A stretch of 64,000 nt of DNA. It comes from SKLM01 sp964390305 (lineage in GTDB: Bacteria; Chloroflexota; Anaerolineae; B4-G1). The DNA lies in the NCBI GenBank assembly GCA_964390305.1, contig CAYMHT010000003.1, positions 1 to 64,000 on the forward strand. The letters run 5' to 3'. A program made the translations under genes and the position numbers. How positions within the stretch are numbered: the stretch's first letter is position 1; each line of letters starts with the position of its first letter. Under the pieces are notes generated by a model. That model ran no database searches and was not told where the DNA came from. It was given only the letters and a program-made list of their open reading frames with translations. Shown here in pieces: positions 53,641 to 61,629 of this stretch.

Positions 53641-54018
53641 ATGGCTACAGCTGAAGAGAGAATGGAAATCTTGAAGATGGTTCAGAGCGGCCAGATAAGC
53701 GCTGAGGAAGGCGCGACGCTCCTGAAGGCTCTGAAGGAGGAAGAGGAACCCCGTCCTGGTCCAGAAGGCGTTGCTCGCATGCAACAGCCCCGCCGCCTCC
53801 GTATCCGCGTGTCCGAGCTGGAGACTGGTCGCCGCAAGGTGAACATCGACTTGCCCTGGAATCTGATCAACGTGGGCATGCATATGGGCGCCCGCTTTGC
53901 TCCTGAAGGGATCAACCTCGAGGAAGTCATGCGGGCTCTCCAGGCCGGTACCGAGGGTAAGATCGTCGACGTCGAGGACGCGGAGGATAACGAGAGGGTG
54001 GAGATCTTCGTCGAGTAG
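53641..54018 (+). CDS. SHOCT-like domain protein, function unknown
   Basis: 125 aa, ATG at 53641 with GGGAGG upstream. The N-terminal SHOCT-like helix-turn EERMEILKMVQSGQISAEEGATLLKAL is followed by a Glu/Pro linker, a short beta segment RRLRIRVSELETGRRKVNIDLP, and an acidic end. SHOCT regions are oligomerisation motifs; the function is unknown. Short and stand-alone, convergent with the large phosphatase gene and sharing a bidirectional terminator. Confidence 0.8.
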   Translation: MATAEERMEILKMVQSGQISAEEGATLLKALKEEEEPRPGPEGVARMQQPRRLRIRVSELETGRRKVNIDLPWNLINVGMHMGARFAPEGINLEEVMRALQAGTEGKIVDVEDAEDNERVEIFVE

Positions 54019-54101
54019 GGCAACGATCTCGTTGGGCACCGCCCAGACCGCCGAAGCTCGTCCGGCGTCCTGGATCTCAGTAGACGGCTGTTACGGTAGG
54101 G

Positions 54102-54131
54102 AGACCCCCATGACCTCGCCGTTGGGGGTCT
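54102..54131. terminator. Bidirectional terminator between SHOCT-like and phosphatase genes
   Basis: AGACCCCCA (54102-54110) pairs perfectly with TGGGGGTCT (54123-54131), 12-nt loop. It ends at the phosphatase stop, in position to serve both strands. Confidence 0.7.
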
Positions 54132-57100
54132 TCACGCTTCTTGTCGGCGGACGACCATCAGGGTGAGATCGTCTGAGGGGGGACTGTCGCCGACGAACGC
54201 TGCAACACTGTCGAGGACAGCATTCAGAACCGCCTCGGCCGAACGGTCTCTGCTGGGGGCCTGGATGACATCTCGAAGTCGCTCCTCGCCGTAGAACGCC
54301 CTTTGAGGAGAGACGGCCTCTGTGATGCCGTCGGTGTAAAGAACCATGTAGTCGCCAGGTGCCAGAACGGTCTCGTGTTCGTGGAACTGGGCGCCCTCCA
54401 CCACCCCCAGCGCGATCTCTCCTCTCTCCAGCTGTTCGATACTGCCCGCGCCGTACCGCACGACAAGCGGCGGATGATGTCCCGCGCTGGCATAGACCAG
54501 CCTGCCCGTCTCCGGGGACAGGATCGCATAGAGCGCGGTGACGAACATGCCGTGTCGAGCATCGGGCACCAGCAAATCATTTACGCGCCTCAAAGCGCTC
54601 GAAGGCGACCGCCTCTCAGCGGCGGCGGCGCGCATCAACGTTCGAGTGAGTGCCATGAAGAGCGCAGCGGGCATACCCTTGTCGGCCACGTCCGCGATGA
54701 CCAGGCCCAGCTTCCTCTCAGGCAACTCGAAAACATCGTAGAAGTCGCCGGCCACCTGTCGAGCCGCGCGCCACGCGACGGCCAACTCCCAGCCCGGGAT
54801 GTGCGGTAGATGCTCCGGCATGAACGTCTCTTGAATCTCGTGGGCCAGTTGAAGCTCTCGCTCCAGGCGTTCCCGCTCGGCCATTTCCTGTTGAAGAAGG
54901 TCATTCTGCACGGCCAGAGCGGTCTGTTGGGCGATGCCCGTGATGATCTCCAGCCTCCGCTCGCCAAACCTATGGGATCGACCGCTCTCCCCGACCACCA
55001 TCGCCCCGAGCACATTCCCCTTCACCGATAGGGGCGCTGCCAGAAGGGCAGTCCGCTCCCCAGGTGCCTCGGCTGCCAGTTCCCCGATCAACTCGTCTGG
55101 GACGAGGTCCCCGATCTCGTCAGGACCGTCCAGGGTGATCAGTTCGTTCTGCTCGCGGACGAGGTCGAGCAGCGGGAACTCCCCGGTCGCGAATGCGCCG
55201 TCTGGCAGGGAACCACCGTATGTCTGCGCGGGTCGGAAAAGCTCCTCGTCATCGCTCCACACGAAGACGGCGCATCGTTCGACGCCGATGAGCATAGGGG
55301 TGATGCGGACAATCGCCTCCAGAATCTCGTCGAGATCGTTGAGGCTGACCACGGCCTGTGCGACCTGAAGCAGGGCGGCCGACACGTAGGCTTCTTCCTG
55401 GCGTTCCTCCAGCAACCGGGCGTTCTCGGCAGCCGCAGCTGCTTGGTACGCGATGCCACGCATGATCGCCACGCGCTCCTCGCGCAGTCCCTCTGGCTCG
55501 CGGACGTCTTGCTCGGGCTGGTAGTCGACGAGCATCGCCCCCAACACCTCACCGTGGGCAAGGAGCGGCAGAAGGAGAGGGGATTCGAACCCTTCGAGAG
55601 GTGGGGGCAGGGGACTCGAAGCCTCGTGCGGCGAGCGCTCAATGAATACCGGTTCCTTGAGGATGCGCGTTCTGTCGAACGCTGGGATGTCACCAGGGGC
55701 GACCTCCAGGCGGTCGAACGCGCGCTCCTGCTCTTCGCTGAGGCCGCAGGCGCCGGCCGGGAGGAACAACGCGTCGACCTCGTCCCACAGGAATAGCGCG
55801 CAGCGCTCCATTCCGACGAGCATAGGAATCAGGCGCACGACTGTATCGAGTACCTCGTCCAGGGTGACCAGCGACTGGGTTGCCTCGGCGACTTGGAGCA
55901 GGACCGTCGAGATGTACGCTTGCTCTTGGGCTCTCTGGTAGAGACGGGTGTTTTCGATCGCAACGGCGGCGTAGCTGGCAAAGGCAGCGGTCATACGGCG
56001 CGATTCGGTGCCGTACCGCTCTGGTGTCCGGTGGGCGAGAGTCAGCAGGCCGAGCTGTCGGTCGCCCGCCCGGAGCGGGGCAGCAATGGCGGAATAGTCA
56101 GATGGGAAACCGAGGCTCGCTCCCAGAGGCTCGCGTGGCGCTGTCGGCGAGCGAACGAGAGGGCGGTCGGCACGAAGCGCTTGCCGCAGCCATGAGTCGG
56201 CGTCGAGGAGCGAATCGCTCACGCATGCACGCTCCGTGGTGCCATGAACCGCCGACAGACAGAGTGTGTCGTCCTGTAGTAGCCAGATGGCCGATGCATC
56301 GCAAGGCAACAGATCTTCCAGTCTCGTCAAGATCGCGTCCAACACCTCCTCGAGCGCGATGCCGGACGACAGCAGTCCGGCCACGTCTCGCATGCTGTCG
56401 GCAACCTGTCGTCGCCATCGTTCCGATTGATACAGATTTGCATTACGGATAGCAATGGCCACGCTGTCTGCCAGGGCTTCGAATACAAAGCGGTCATCGT
56501 CGCCGAAGGCATCCCGTCGGTCGCTCTGTACGTCAAGTACGCCGAGCACCTCTCCGCCAAAGACAAGGGGCACCGCCAGTTCAGCGCGCGCATCGACACC
56601 AGGTACCGCCAGGGGGCGATAGCGGGGATCGTCGCGGACGTCGTTGGAGAGCACTGTTTCGCCGTGGCAAGCGACCCAGGCTACGATTCCTTCCGTGTCC
56701 ACCAGGCTACACACCGGCTCGCTGTCGTCGAACGCGTCGGGGTCGCCAGGAGGCCACCCTGCCCGGTAGACAATCTTCTGTCGAGCGGGATCCACGGTGA
56801 AAAGATGGACAAAAGGGTAGCCAAACTGCTCATGGATCAGGGCGACTACCTTACTGAGTAGCTCGTCGAGGTCAAGGATAGAAGCGACTGCTCGGCTAAC
56901 CTCAGTCACAGCGGAAAGCTGATCGGCGTGCCGACGCAAGGCACTGTAGAGACGTGCGTCTTCCACAGCGATAGCGATCTGATCCGCCAAGGCGCCCAGC
57001 ACGAGGACGTCAGTCTCATCGAAGCGGTCCGGGCGATTGCTCTGGACGTCAAGCACGCCCAGCACCCGTTCCTCAATCTTGAGCGGCAGGGCTGCCTCAG

Positions 57101-57881
57101 ACTCGGTCTCCGGGAGTACGTCAACGTAACGGTAGTGGGGCTCACGACTTACGTCTCCCGCCAGAATCTCCTCACCCGTCTGTGCCACGTGCCCGACGAT
57201 TCCCTGACCGAGCCGCACAGACGGTGTGGGGGAACGCCGATGCTCATCACTGGATCCGGGTTGGGTAGGCCCGGCACTCGCGCGGCAGACGAGCGTCTCT
57301 TCGTCAGGCTCGAGAGTAAAAAGGGCTACGTAATAGTATCCGAAGGTGCGGAGGACAAGCGTTACCACGCGACGAGCAAGCTCATCCAGATCGAGGACGC
57401 TTGCGACCTCGGCGCTGACCGTGCGCACGAGGGCGAGCTGGCCCAGCCGCCAGCGCTCAGCGGCGACCCGGCGATCTGCTCGCAGCGCCGTGGCCGCCTG
57501 AGTCGCAAGCCCTTGGAGGAGCTCTATCTCCGCGTCACTGAAGTGGGCACCCTCCTGACGTTTCACCTCTAAGACGCCCAGCGTACCCTCAGGCGTGCGG
57601 AGAGGCGCGGCCGCGGTGCCGTCCTCGACCACCAGGCTTGTGCTCCTGAGAGCGCGACGCATCGTCGTCGACGACGGCTCAGAAGGTGGCGCAGGGCCCT
57701 CCACTGACGGGCGCCCGCGCAGTTCCTGGCTTAGCCAGAGTGTGGCTTCTCCTTCTAGCAGGTCTTCTGCCGCCTGCAGGATCAGCTCTTGCTGAGTGGC
57801 GACTCTGGGCTCGTTCAGCAACTGCTCGCCCAGCTCGAGAAGCCGGTGCCACCTACGGGGTGTCGGAGGGCCGCTGGTCAT
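54132..57881 (-). CDS. Multi-GAF SpoIIE/RsbU-type PP2C phosphatase
   Basis: 1249 aa, ATG at 57881. About six tandem GAF domains fill residues 1-990 (repeated blocks PLxxxxxVLGVLDVQS, AIAVEDARLY and similar), each joined by a helical linker. A SpoIIE-type phosphatase follows (about 1005-1247) with QETFMPEHLP, VAGDFYDVF, IADVADKGMPAALFM, YTDGITEA and SDDLTLMVV. It should dephosphorylate the STAS protein encoded two genes upstream, in response to small molecules sensed by the GAFs. It overlaps the RsbW-like gene by 29 bp. The number of GAFs is unusually high for an RsbU. Confidence 0.92.
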   Translation of the reverse strand: MTSGPPTPRRWHRLLELGEQLLNEPRVATQQELILQAAEDLLEGEATLWLSQELRGRPSVEGPAPPSEPSSTTMRRALRSTSLVVEDGTAAAPLRTPEGTLGVLEVKRQEGAHFSDAEIELLQGLATQAATALRADRRVAAERWRLGQLALVRTVSAEVASVLDLDELARRVVTLVLRTFGYYYVALFTLEPDEETLVCRASAGPTQPGSSDEHRRSPTPSVRLGQGIVGHVAQTGEEILAGDVSREPHYRYVDVLPETESEAALPLKIEERVLGVLDVQSNRPDRFDETDVLVLGALADQIAIAVEDARLYSALRRHADQLSAVTEVSRAVASILDLDELLSKVVALIHEQFGYPFVHLFTVDPARQKIVYRAGWPPGDPDAFDDSEPVCSLVDTEGIVAWVACHGETVLSNDVRDDPRYRPLAVPGVDARAELAVPLVFGGEVLGVLDVQSDRRDAFGDDDRFVFEALADSVAIAIRNANLYQSERWRRQVADSMRDVAGLLSSGIALEEVLDAILTRLEDLLPCDASAIWLLQDDTLCLSAVHGTTERACVSDSLLDADSWLRQALRADRPLVRSPTAPREPLGASLGFPSDYSAIAAPLRAGDRQLGLLTLAHRTPERYGTESRRMTAAFASYAAVAIENTRLYQRAQEQAYISTVLLQVAEATQSLVTLDEVLDTVVRLIPMLVGMERCALFLWDEVDALFLPAGACGLSEEQERAFDRLEVAPGDIPAFDRTRILKEPVFIERSPHEASSPLPPPLEGFESPLLLPLLAHGEVLGAMLVDYQPEQDVREPEGLREERVAIMRGIAYQAAAAAENARLLEERQEEAYVSAALLQVAQAVVSLNDLDEILEAIVRITPMLIGVERCAVFVWSDDEELFRPAQTYGGSLPDGAFATGEFPLLDLVREQNELITLDGPDEIGDLVPDELIGELAAEAPGERTALLAAPLSVKGNVLGAMVVGESGRSHRFGERRLEIITGIAQQTALAVQNDLLQQEMAERERLERELQLAHEIQETFMPEHLPHIPGWELAVAWRAARQVAGDFYDVFELPERKLGLVIADVADKGMPAALFMALTRTLMRAAAAERRSPSSALRRVNDLLVPDARHGMFVTALYAILSPETGRLVYASAGHHPPLVVRYGAGSIEQLERGEIALGVVEGAQFHEHETVLAPGDYMVLYTDGITEAVSPQRAFYGEERLRDVIQAPSRDRSAEAVLNAVLDSVAAFVGDSPPSDDLTLMVVRRQEA

Positions 57882-58296
57882 CCTTACGTTTCACCATGGT
57901 CAGCACGTTGCCAGCCTCAGACTCGAAGTCGAAATCTACCTCATCCATAATCCGACGGATAAGGTAGAGCCCAAGGCCCCCGCCTGTTCGCTCCTCAAGG
58001 CCGCAGGTCAGGTCTGGCTCGGGTACCGTCTCGGGATCGAAGGGCCGGCCGGTGTCCCGAAGGGTCACAGTCAGTTCGTCGTGCTGGGTACGATAGGTGC
58101 ATTTGATGACGCCGGCTCCTTCACCGCCGTAGGCATGCTCGATGATGTTGGAGCATGCTTCGTCCACTGCGAGTTGTACCTGATAGACGGTACACTCATC
58201 GAAGCCCGCCTGCTCGGCGGCGGCGGCGATGAACTGACTGATCGCTGCCAGGCTCTCGTATCGGGCGGGGAAGATCTTCGTCTGGGTCTTGCACAT
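57853..58296 (-). CDS. RsbW-like anti-sigma factor / serine kinase
   Basis: 147 aa, first codon at 58296. GHKL ATPase of the anti-sigma/switch-kinase type: N-box QLAVDEACSNIIEHAYGG, G1 DTGRPFDP, G2 GGGLGLYLIRRIMD. It phosphorylates the STAS antagonist and may bind a sigma factor. No sigma factor gene is nearby, so the target could be another partner. It is the middle gene of the operon, overlapping the phosphatase gene. Confidence 0.94.
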   Translation of the reverse strand: MCKTQTKIFPARYESLAAISQFIAAAAEQAGFDECTVYQVQLAVDEACSNIIEHAYGGEGAGVIKCTYRTQHDELTVTLRDTGRPFDPETVPEPDLTCGLEERTGGGLGLYLIRRIMDEVDFDFESEAGNVLTMVKRKDDQRPSDTP

Positions 58297-58381
58297 GAGC
58301 CCTGTAAGGGACGCGGAGACGTCCCAGATTTGCGGAGGACTGGCCTACGCCTTGCGCCTGAGGTGAGGGAAGGACTTGCCG

Positions 58382-58717
58382 CTAGAAGCTGGCCACAGCC
58401 TCTACAACCTCATCGTAGAAGTCGAACAGGGCCACGAAACCAGCCAGATCGAAAGCCTCGTAGATAGGCTCGGGCACGTTCGCCAACACCAGTTCTCCGC
58501 GGTTCAGACGGTGGCACGTCTTCTGCGTATTGATGAGGACCCGTAGACCCGCACTCGAGATGAAGTCGACATCGCCCATGTCGAGCACGAGGTTGCACTG
58601 TCCTTCGTCGGTGAAGTCCGTCAATGTTCCTGCCAGCTGCGGTGCTGTGGCACTGTCGATCCGGCCCGACACCTCGATCACCGCACAGCGCTTGAACTCC
58701 CTCGCAGCGATTTCCAT
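58382..58717 (-). CDS. STAS-domain anti-sigma factor antagonist (RsbV-like)
   Basis: 111 aa, ATG at 58717 after AGGAGGAT. Complete STAS domain: AVIEVSGRIDSATAPQL, LVLDMGDVDFISSAGLRVL, where a serine of the ISS block is the expected phosphorylation site, and ends LFDFYDEVVEAVASF. It is the first gene of the set, with its own promoter. The unphosphorylated form would sequester the RsbW-like kinase. Confidence 0.95.
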   Translation of the reverse strand: MEIAAREFKRCAVIEVSGRIDSATAPQLAGTLTDFTDEGQCNLVLDMGDVDFISSAGLRVLINTQKTCHRLNRGELVLANVPEPIYEAFDLAGFVALFDFYDEVVEAVASF

Positions 58718-58771
58718 CTCATCCTCCTTATAGCATGCCGACTGTGACGTTTGTGAGCTTGAGGAACAGGG

Positions 58772-58800
58772 ATTATATCACGATGCCCGTTGTCGAACAA
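58772..58800 (-). promoter_or_regulatory. Promoter of the partner-switching operon
   Basis: Minus strand: TTGTTC (58795-58800), 17-bp spacer, TATAAT (58772-58777), about 55 bp before the STAS start. Confidence 0.55.
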
Positions 58801-58881
58801 GAGCATCGTGTCCGAGGTCTTCGGATCACCCATCCGTTCTTGCCGTCTGACGTGCTGCCCACCGCCAGAGCATAAGGCCGC

Positions 58882-58909
58882 TTGACTTCCAATCGTGACG
58901 TCCTATAAT
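58882..58909 (+). promoter_or_regulatory. Promoter of the leaderless unknown gene
   Basis: TTGACT (58882-58887), 16-bp spacer, perfect TATAAT (58904-58909); the ATG at 58919 begins 9 bp after the -10. Confidence 0.7.
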
Positions 58910-58918
58910 GCGTGCACA

Positions 58919-59410
58919 ATGTTCTCGTCCGGAGGGAGAAAGAGCAGGCTTCTGTTTCGGTCACTGGGGCGCAAGGTGTCCATCGAGGCGCTGCCCCACG
59001 TGGAGCCGATTTTGCTGCTCCAAACCCTGGTCGGGGTTTCCCAGGCCCTGAATGGTAGCGCGGCGCACGCGGAGTCCCTGGCCCGGGTGCTCATTGCTGA
59101 TGGTCGGCGGCGGCTCAGCGGGCTGCGCGATGCGGTTCCGCATCTCAGCCTGTCGCTCGATCAGCTGTCAAGACTGGCCCGGTCCGACGAGAGGAAAGAC
59201 GAGGATCTCTCGGCCGAGGAAAGTGCGGCCCGGGCATTGCTTGAGGTCTGTCTGGGGTTGGTGCTCCGCTGGTTGTCGAAGAGACATCCTGACGCACACG
59301 CCACGGTGTGGCCTGAACCATCTACACTCTTTCTCTCCATTGGCATTCCTTCTCTCGTTACCCCCCTTCTTCTGATTCTTCCGCTCAGAGCCAGAGCCTG
59401 TCCAATCTAG
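58919..59410 (+). CDS. Protein of unknown function, leaderless start
   Basis: 163 aa from ATG at 58919; the longer frame to 58895 would start inside the promoter. It has a basic N-terminus (SSGGRKSRLLFRSLGRK), a helical middle with Leu-rich heptads (LLLQTLVGVSQALNG, LARVLIADGRRRL), an acidic/Glu-rich linker and a C-terminal hydrophobic helix (IPSLVTPLLLILPL), so possibly tail-anchored. No family recognised. The promoter's -10 ends nine bases before the ATG, so no ribosome site exists. Existence is supported by the promoter; function unknown. Confidence 0.55.
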   Translation: MFSSGGRKSRLLFRSLGRKVSIEALPHVEPILLLQTLVGVSQALNGSAAHAESLARVLIADGRRRLSGLRDAVPHLSLSLDQLSRLARSDERKDEDLSAEESAARALLEVCLGLVLRWLSKRHPDAHATVWPEPSTLFLSIGIPSLVTPLLLILPLRARACPI

Positions 59411-59575
59411 CGGTCTCAGGATGCGTCCAAGAACAACCTCTCATTCACAATGACGCACATGGAGGCGAGTCTGCCTCCGAAGGATGAGGGTCTTCTTGAA
59501 CGTAGCCTGACTGGTTGCTGAAAGTACCTGGTCGCTCGAGTCGCGCCGCCATGTTCGTTGGCGTACGATTCTCCA

Positions 59576-59592
59576 GGTAACGAAGCGTTACC
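59576..59592. repeat. Short hairpin before the second radical SAM gene
   Basis: GGTAACG-AAG-CGTTACC, perfect 7-bp stem with a 3-nt loop; outer CTCCA/TGGAG arms can extend it. No T-tract; purpose unclear. Confidence 0.5.
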
Positions 59593-59688
59593 TCTCTGGA
59601 GTCTGAACTGGGTTCGACCACCCGTGGAGCCAGTCCAGGGAGGAGACAAGGCTCTTTGGTTTCTGACAGACACGCGGAGGAGGATGTC

Positions 59689-61284
59689 GTGAAGATCCGA
59701 CTGATCGAGCCCAAAGCTCCTGGGCTCAACGTTTTTGACCGGGCGCTTCTGCCGCGCCTGGGGTTACCGTTGATGGGACGCGTGCTGGTCGATCACGGTC
59801 ACGACGTGCGTATCTACGTGGAGACGTTGGCGCCGGTCGATTGGGACGATATTGCGGAGGCCGACCTGATCGGTTTCTCCACCACCACAGCGACGACGCC
59901 GACCGCTTATAGGATGGCGGGGCGGGTACGTGATCTGGGTATCCCGACCGTCATCGGAGGCCCCCACGTCACATTCCTGTCCGACGAGGGATTGGAGCAC
60001 TGTGACTTCGTCGTCCGTCGAGAGGGGCAGGAAACGATGCTAGAGCTGGTTGATGCGCTGGAGGGAGAGGGTGATCTGGGCAACATCGCCGGCCTCTCGT
60101 ATCACGATGCGACAGGGCGGCAGATCCACAACCCTGACCGTCCACCCTGCCCGCCGGAGGAGTTCGAGACACTTCCGGCTCCGGCGCTGGATCTGATCGT
60201 CGGTCATGAGCAGATGACGAACATCCCCATCATGACGCAGTGGGGCTGCCCTTTCAACTGCGACTTCTGCTCGGTGATCCATATGTTTGGGCGGCGCGTA
60301 CGCGCCCGCGCTATCGAGAATGTGCTCGAGGAGTTGGAGAGCTATCGCGATCGCGGGCCTGTCTTCTTCTACGATGACAACTTCGTGGTGGACAAGCGGC
60401 GCACCAAGGCGTTGCTGAGGGGGATGGTGGAACGGGACTTGACGCCTCCGTGGTCGGCTCAGATGCGGGCCGAGGCGGTCTACAAAGATAAGCGAACCCG
60501 AGAGCTGGACCACGAGTTACTCAGGCTGATGCGAGATTCGGGTTGCACGATGGTCTACTGCGGTTTCGAATCCGTGAGCCAGGCAACCCTGGAGGCCTAC
60601 AACAAACATCAGGACGTACGTGACGTCCGAGATAGCGTGCAGGCCTTTCACGCCTACGGCATTCACGTGCACGGGATGTTTGTCCTGGGCGCCGATACCG
60701 ACGACAAGAGCATCTTCGGGCGGACGGTTGACTTCGCGCTCGAGCAGGAGATCGATACAGTCCAATTCCTGATGCTCACGCCCTGTCCGGGCACCCCTTT
60801 CTATGAGCGGGTAGTGGAGCAAGGTCGCCTTCTGACCGACGATCTCAGCCTGTACGACGGCCACCACTGTGTCGTCCAGCCGAAGCAGATGAGCGCCTAC
60901 GAGTTGCAAATGGGCGTCATAGGCGCCATGGCCCGTTTCTACTCTGTGCGGCATGTGCTGAGCCTCTTCCTATCCAACGTGACGAGAAATCTACCGTTCT
61001 TGGTTGGCCTCCTTTGGCGGGAGAGAAAGCTCCGACTGCAGCTCCCCCGATTGGCGTTCTTCTCCCTCCTGCCTTCACGCTGGCCCGACCTGTTGGGTGT
61101 CCTGAGGGACGCGCTGTCGCGTGAATCGTGGAATCGGCTGCAGGACATCTTAGTGGTGCCCATGCTCCGTCTCTACGGCTACAGGCACGTCAAGGACTGG
61201 CTTAGTCAGTCCAGGTCGCAGGCCTACATCAACCGACTCCGCCAGCTCGTGGAACCAAGACGGCGGGCGGCCGGCGCGTCGTAG
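59689..61284 (+). CDS. B12-binding radical SAM protein (2)
   Basis: 531 aa from GTG at 59689, preceded by GGAGGAGG; a TTG start 33 bp upstream is less likely. N-terminal cobalamin-binding domain (VIGGPHVTF) and radical SAM core with CPFNCDFC (C-x3-C-x2-C), YDDNFVVDK, YCGFESVSQ, HGMFVLGADTDD and LTPCPGTPFYE, as in HpnP/BchE-like class B or hopanoid-type enzymes. The C-terminal 130 residues are basic and helical. Distinct from the 15-kb paralog. Substrate unknown; a terminator follows. Confidence 0.9.
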   Translation: MKIRLIEPKAPGLNVFDRALLPRLGLPLMGRVLVDHGHDVRIYVETLAPVDWDDIAEADLIGFSTTTATTPTAYRMAGRVRDLGIPTVIGGPHVTFLSDEGLEHCDFVVRREGQETMLELVDALEGEGDLGNIAGLSYHDATGRQIHNPDRPPCPPEEFETLPAPALDLIVGHEQMTNIPIMTQWGCPFNCDFCSVIHMFGRRVRARAIENVLEELESYRDRGPVFFYDDNFVVDKRRTKALLRGMVERDLTPPWSAQMRAEAVYKDKRTRELDHELLRLMRDSGCTMVYCGFESVSQATLEAYNKHQDVRDVRDSVQAFHAYGIHVHGMFVLGADTDDKSIFGRTVDFALEQEIDTVQFLMLTPCPGTPFYERVVEQGRLLTDDLSLYDGHHCVVQPKQMSAYELQMGVIGAMARFYSVRHVLSLFLSNVTRNLPFLVGLLWRERKLRLQLPRLAFFSLLPSRWPDLLGVLRDALSRESWNRLQDILVVPMLRLYGYRHVKDWLSQSRSQAYINRLRQLVEPRRRAAGAS

Positions 61285-61412
61285 GCTGGGCCTGGTCGAA
61301 GGAGGGTTCTGAGAGACTCTCTCGCATCGTCCAAACCGGCTCTCGGGGTCGATCGATCTGTTCGCACGCTCGTGACGCCTCAGACGTAGAGCGGACCGAA
61401 AGGTCGCGTAAG

Positions 61413-61451
61413 AGAAGTGGGGAGGCCCGGTGTAGAGGCCTTTCCACTTCT
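61413..61451 (+). terminator. Terminator after the second radical SAM gene
   Basis: A 15-bp stem from AGAAGTGG...GGCC to GGCC...CCACTTCT, with two G-U pairs and a 9-nt loop, followed by GCTTTTCG. Confidence 0.8.
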
Positions 61452-61506
61452 GCTTTTCGTGGGATCGATGGTGCGGGACTCTGCAGTGGGGCGTAGGCCA
61501 CGGGTT

Positions 61507-61534
61507 CTAATGCCGTTCTTATGATGTGTTAACG
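61507..61534 (+). promoter_or_regulatory. lon promoter region with 11-bp-spaced CTAAYG-like repeats
   Basis: CTAATG (61507), CTTATG (61518) and TTAACG (61529) lie exactly 11 bp apart. A TATACG (61542-61547) or CATAAT (61555-61560) could be the -10; the spacing from the last repeat is 7 or 20 bp, not the 9 bp seen at hsp20 and clpB. Confidence 0.55.
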
Positions 61535-61629
61535 TGTTTCCTATACGGACCGACCATAATTTAGGGCACGTACGCATGATGTGCTATGCGAAACAGCGAT
61601 GCTTGCTGTCTCAATTTCGAGGTGCCTAT

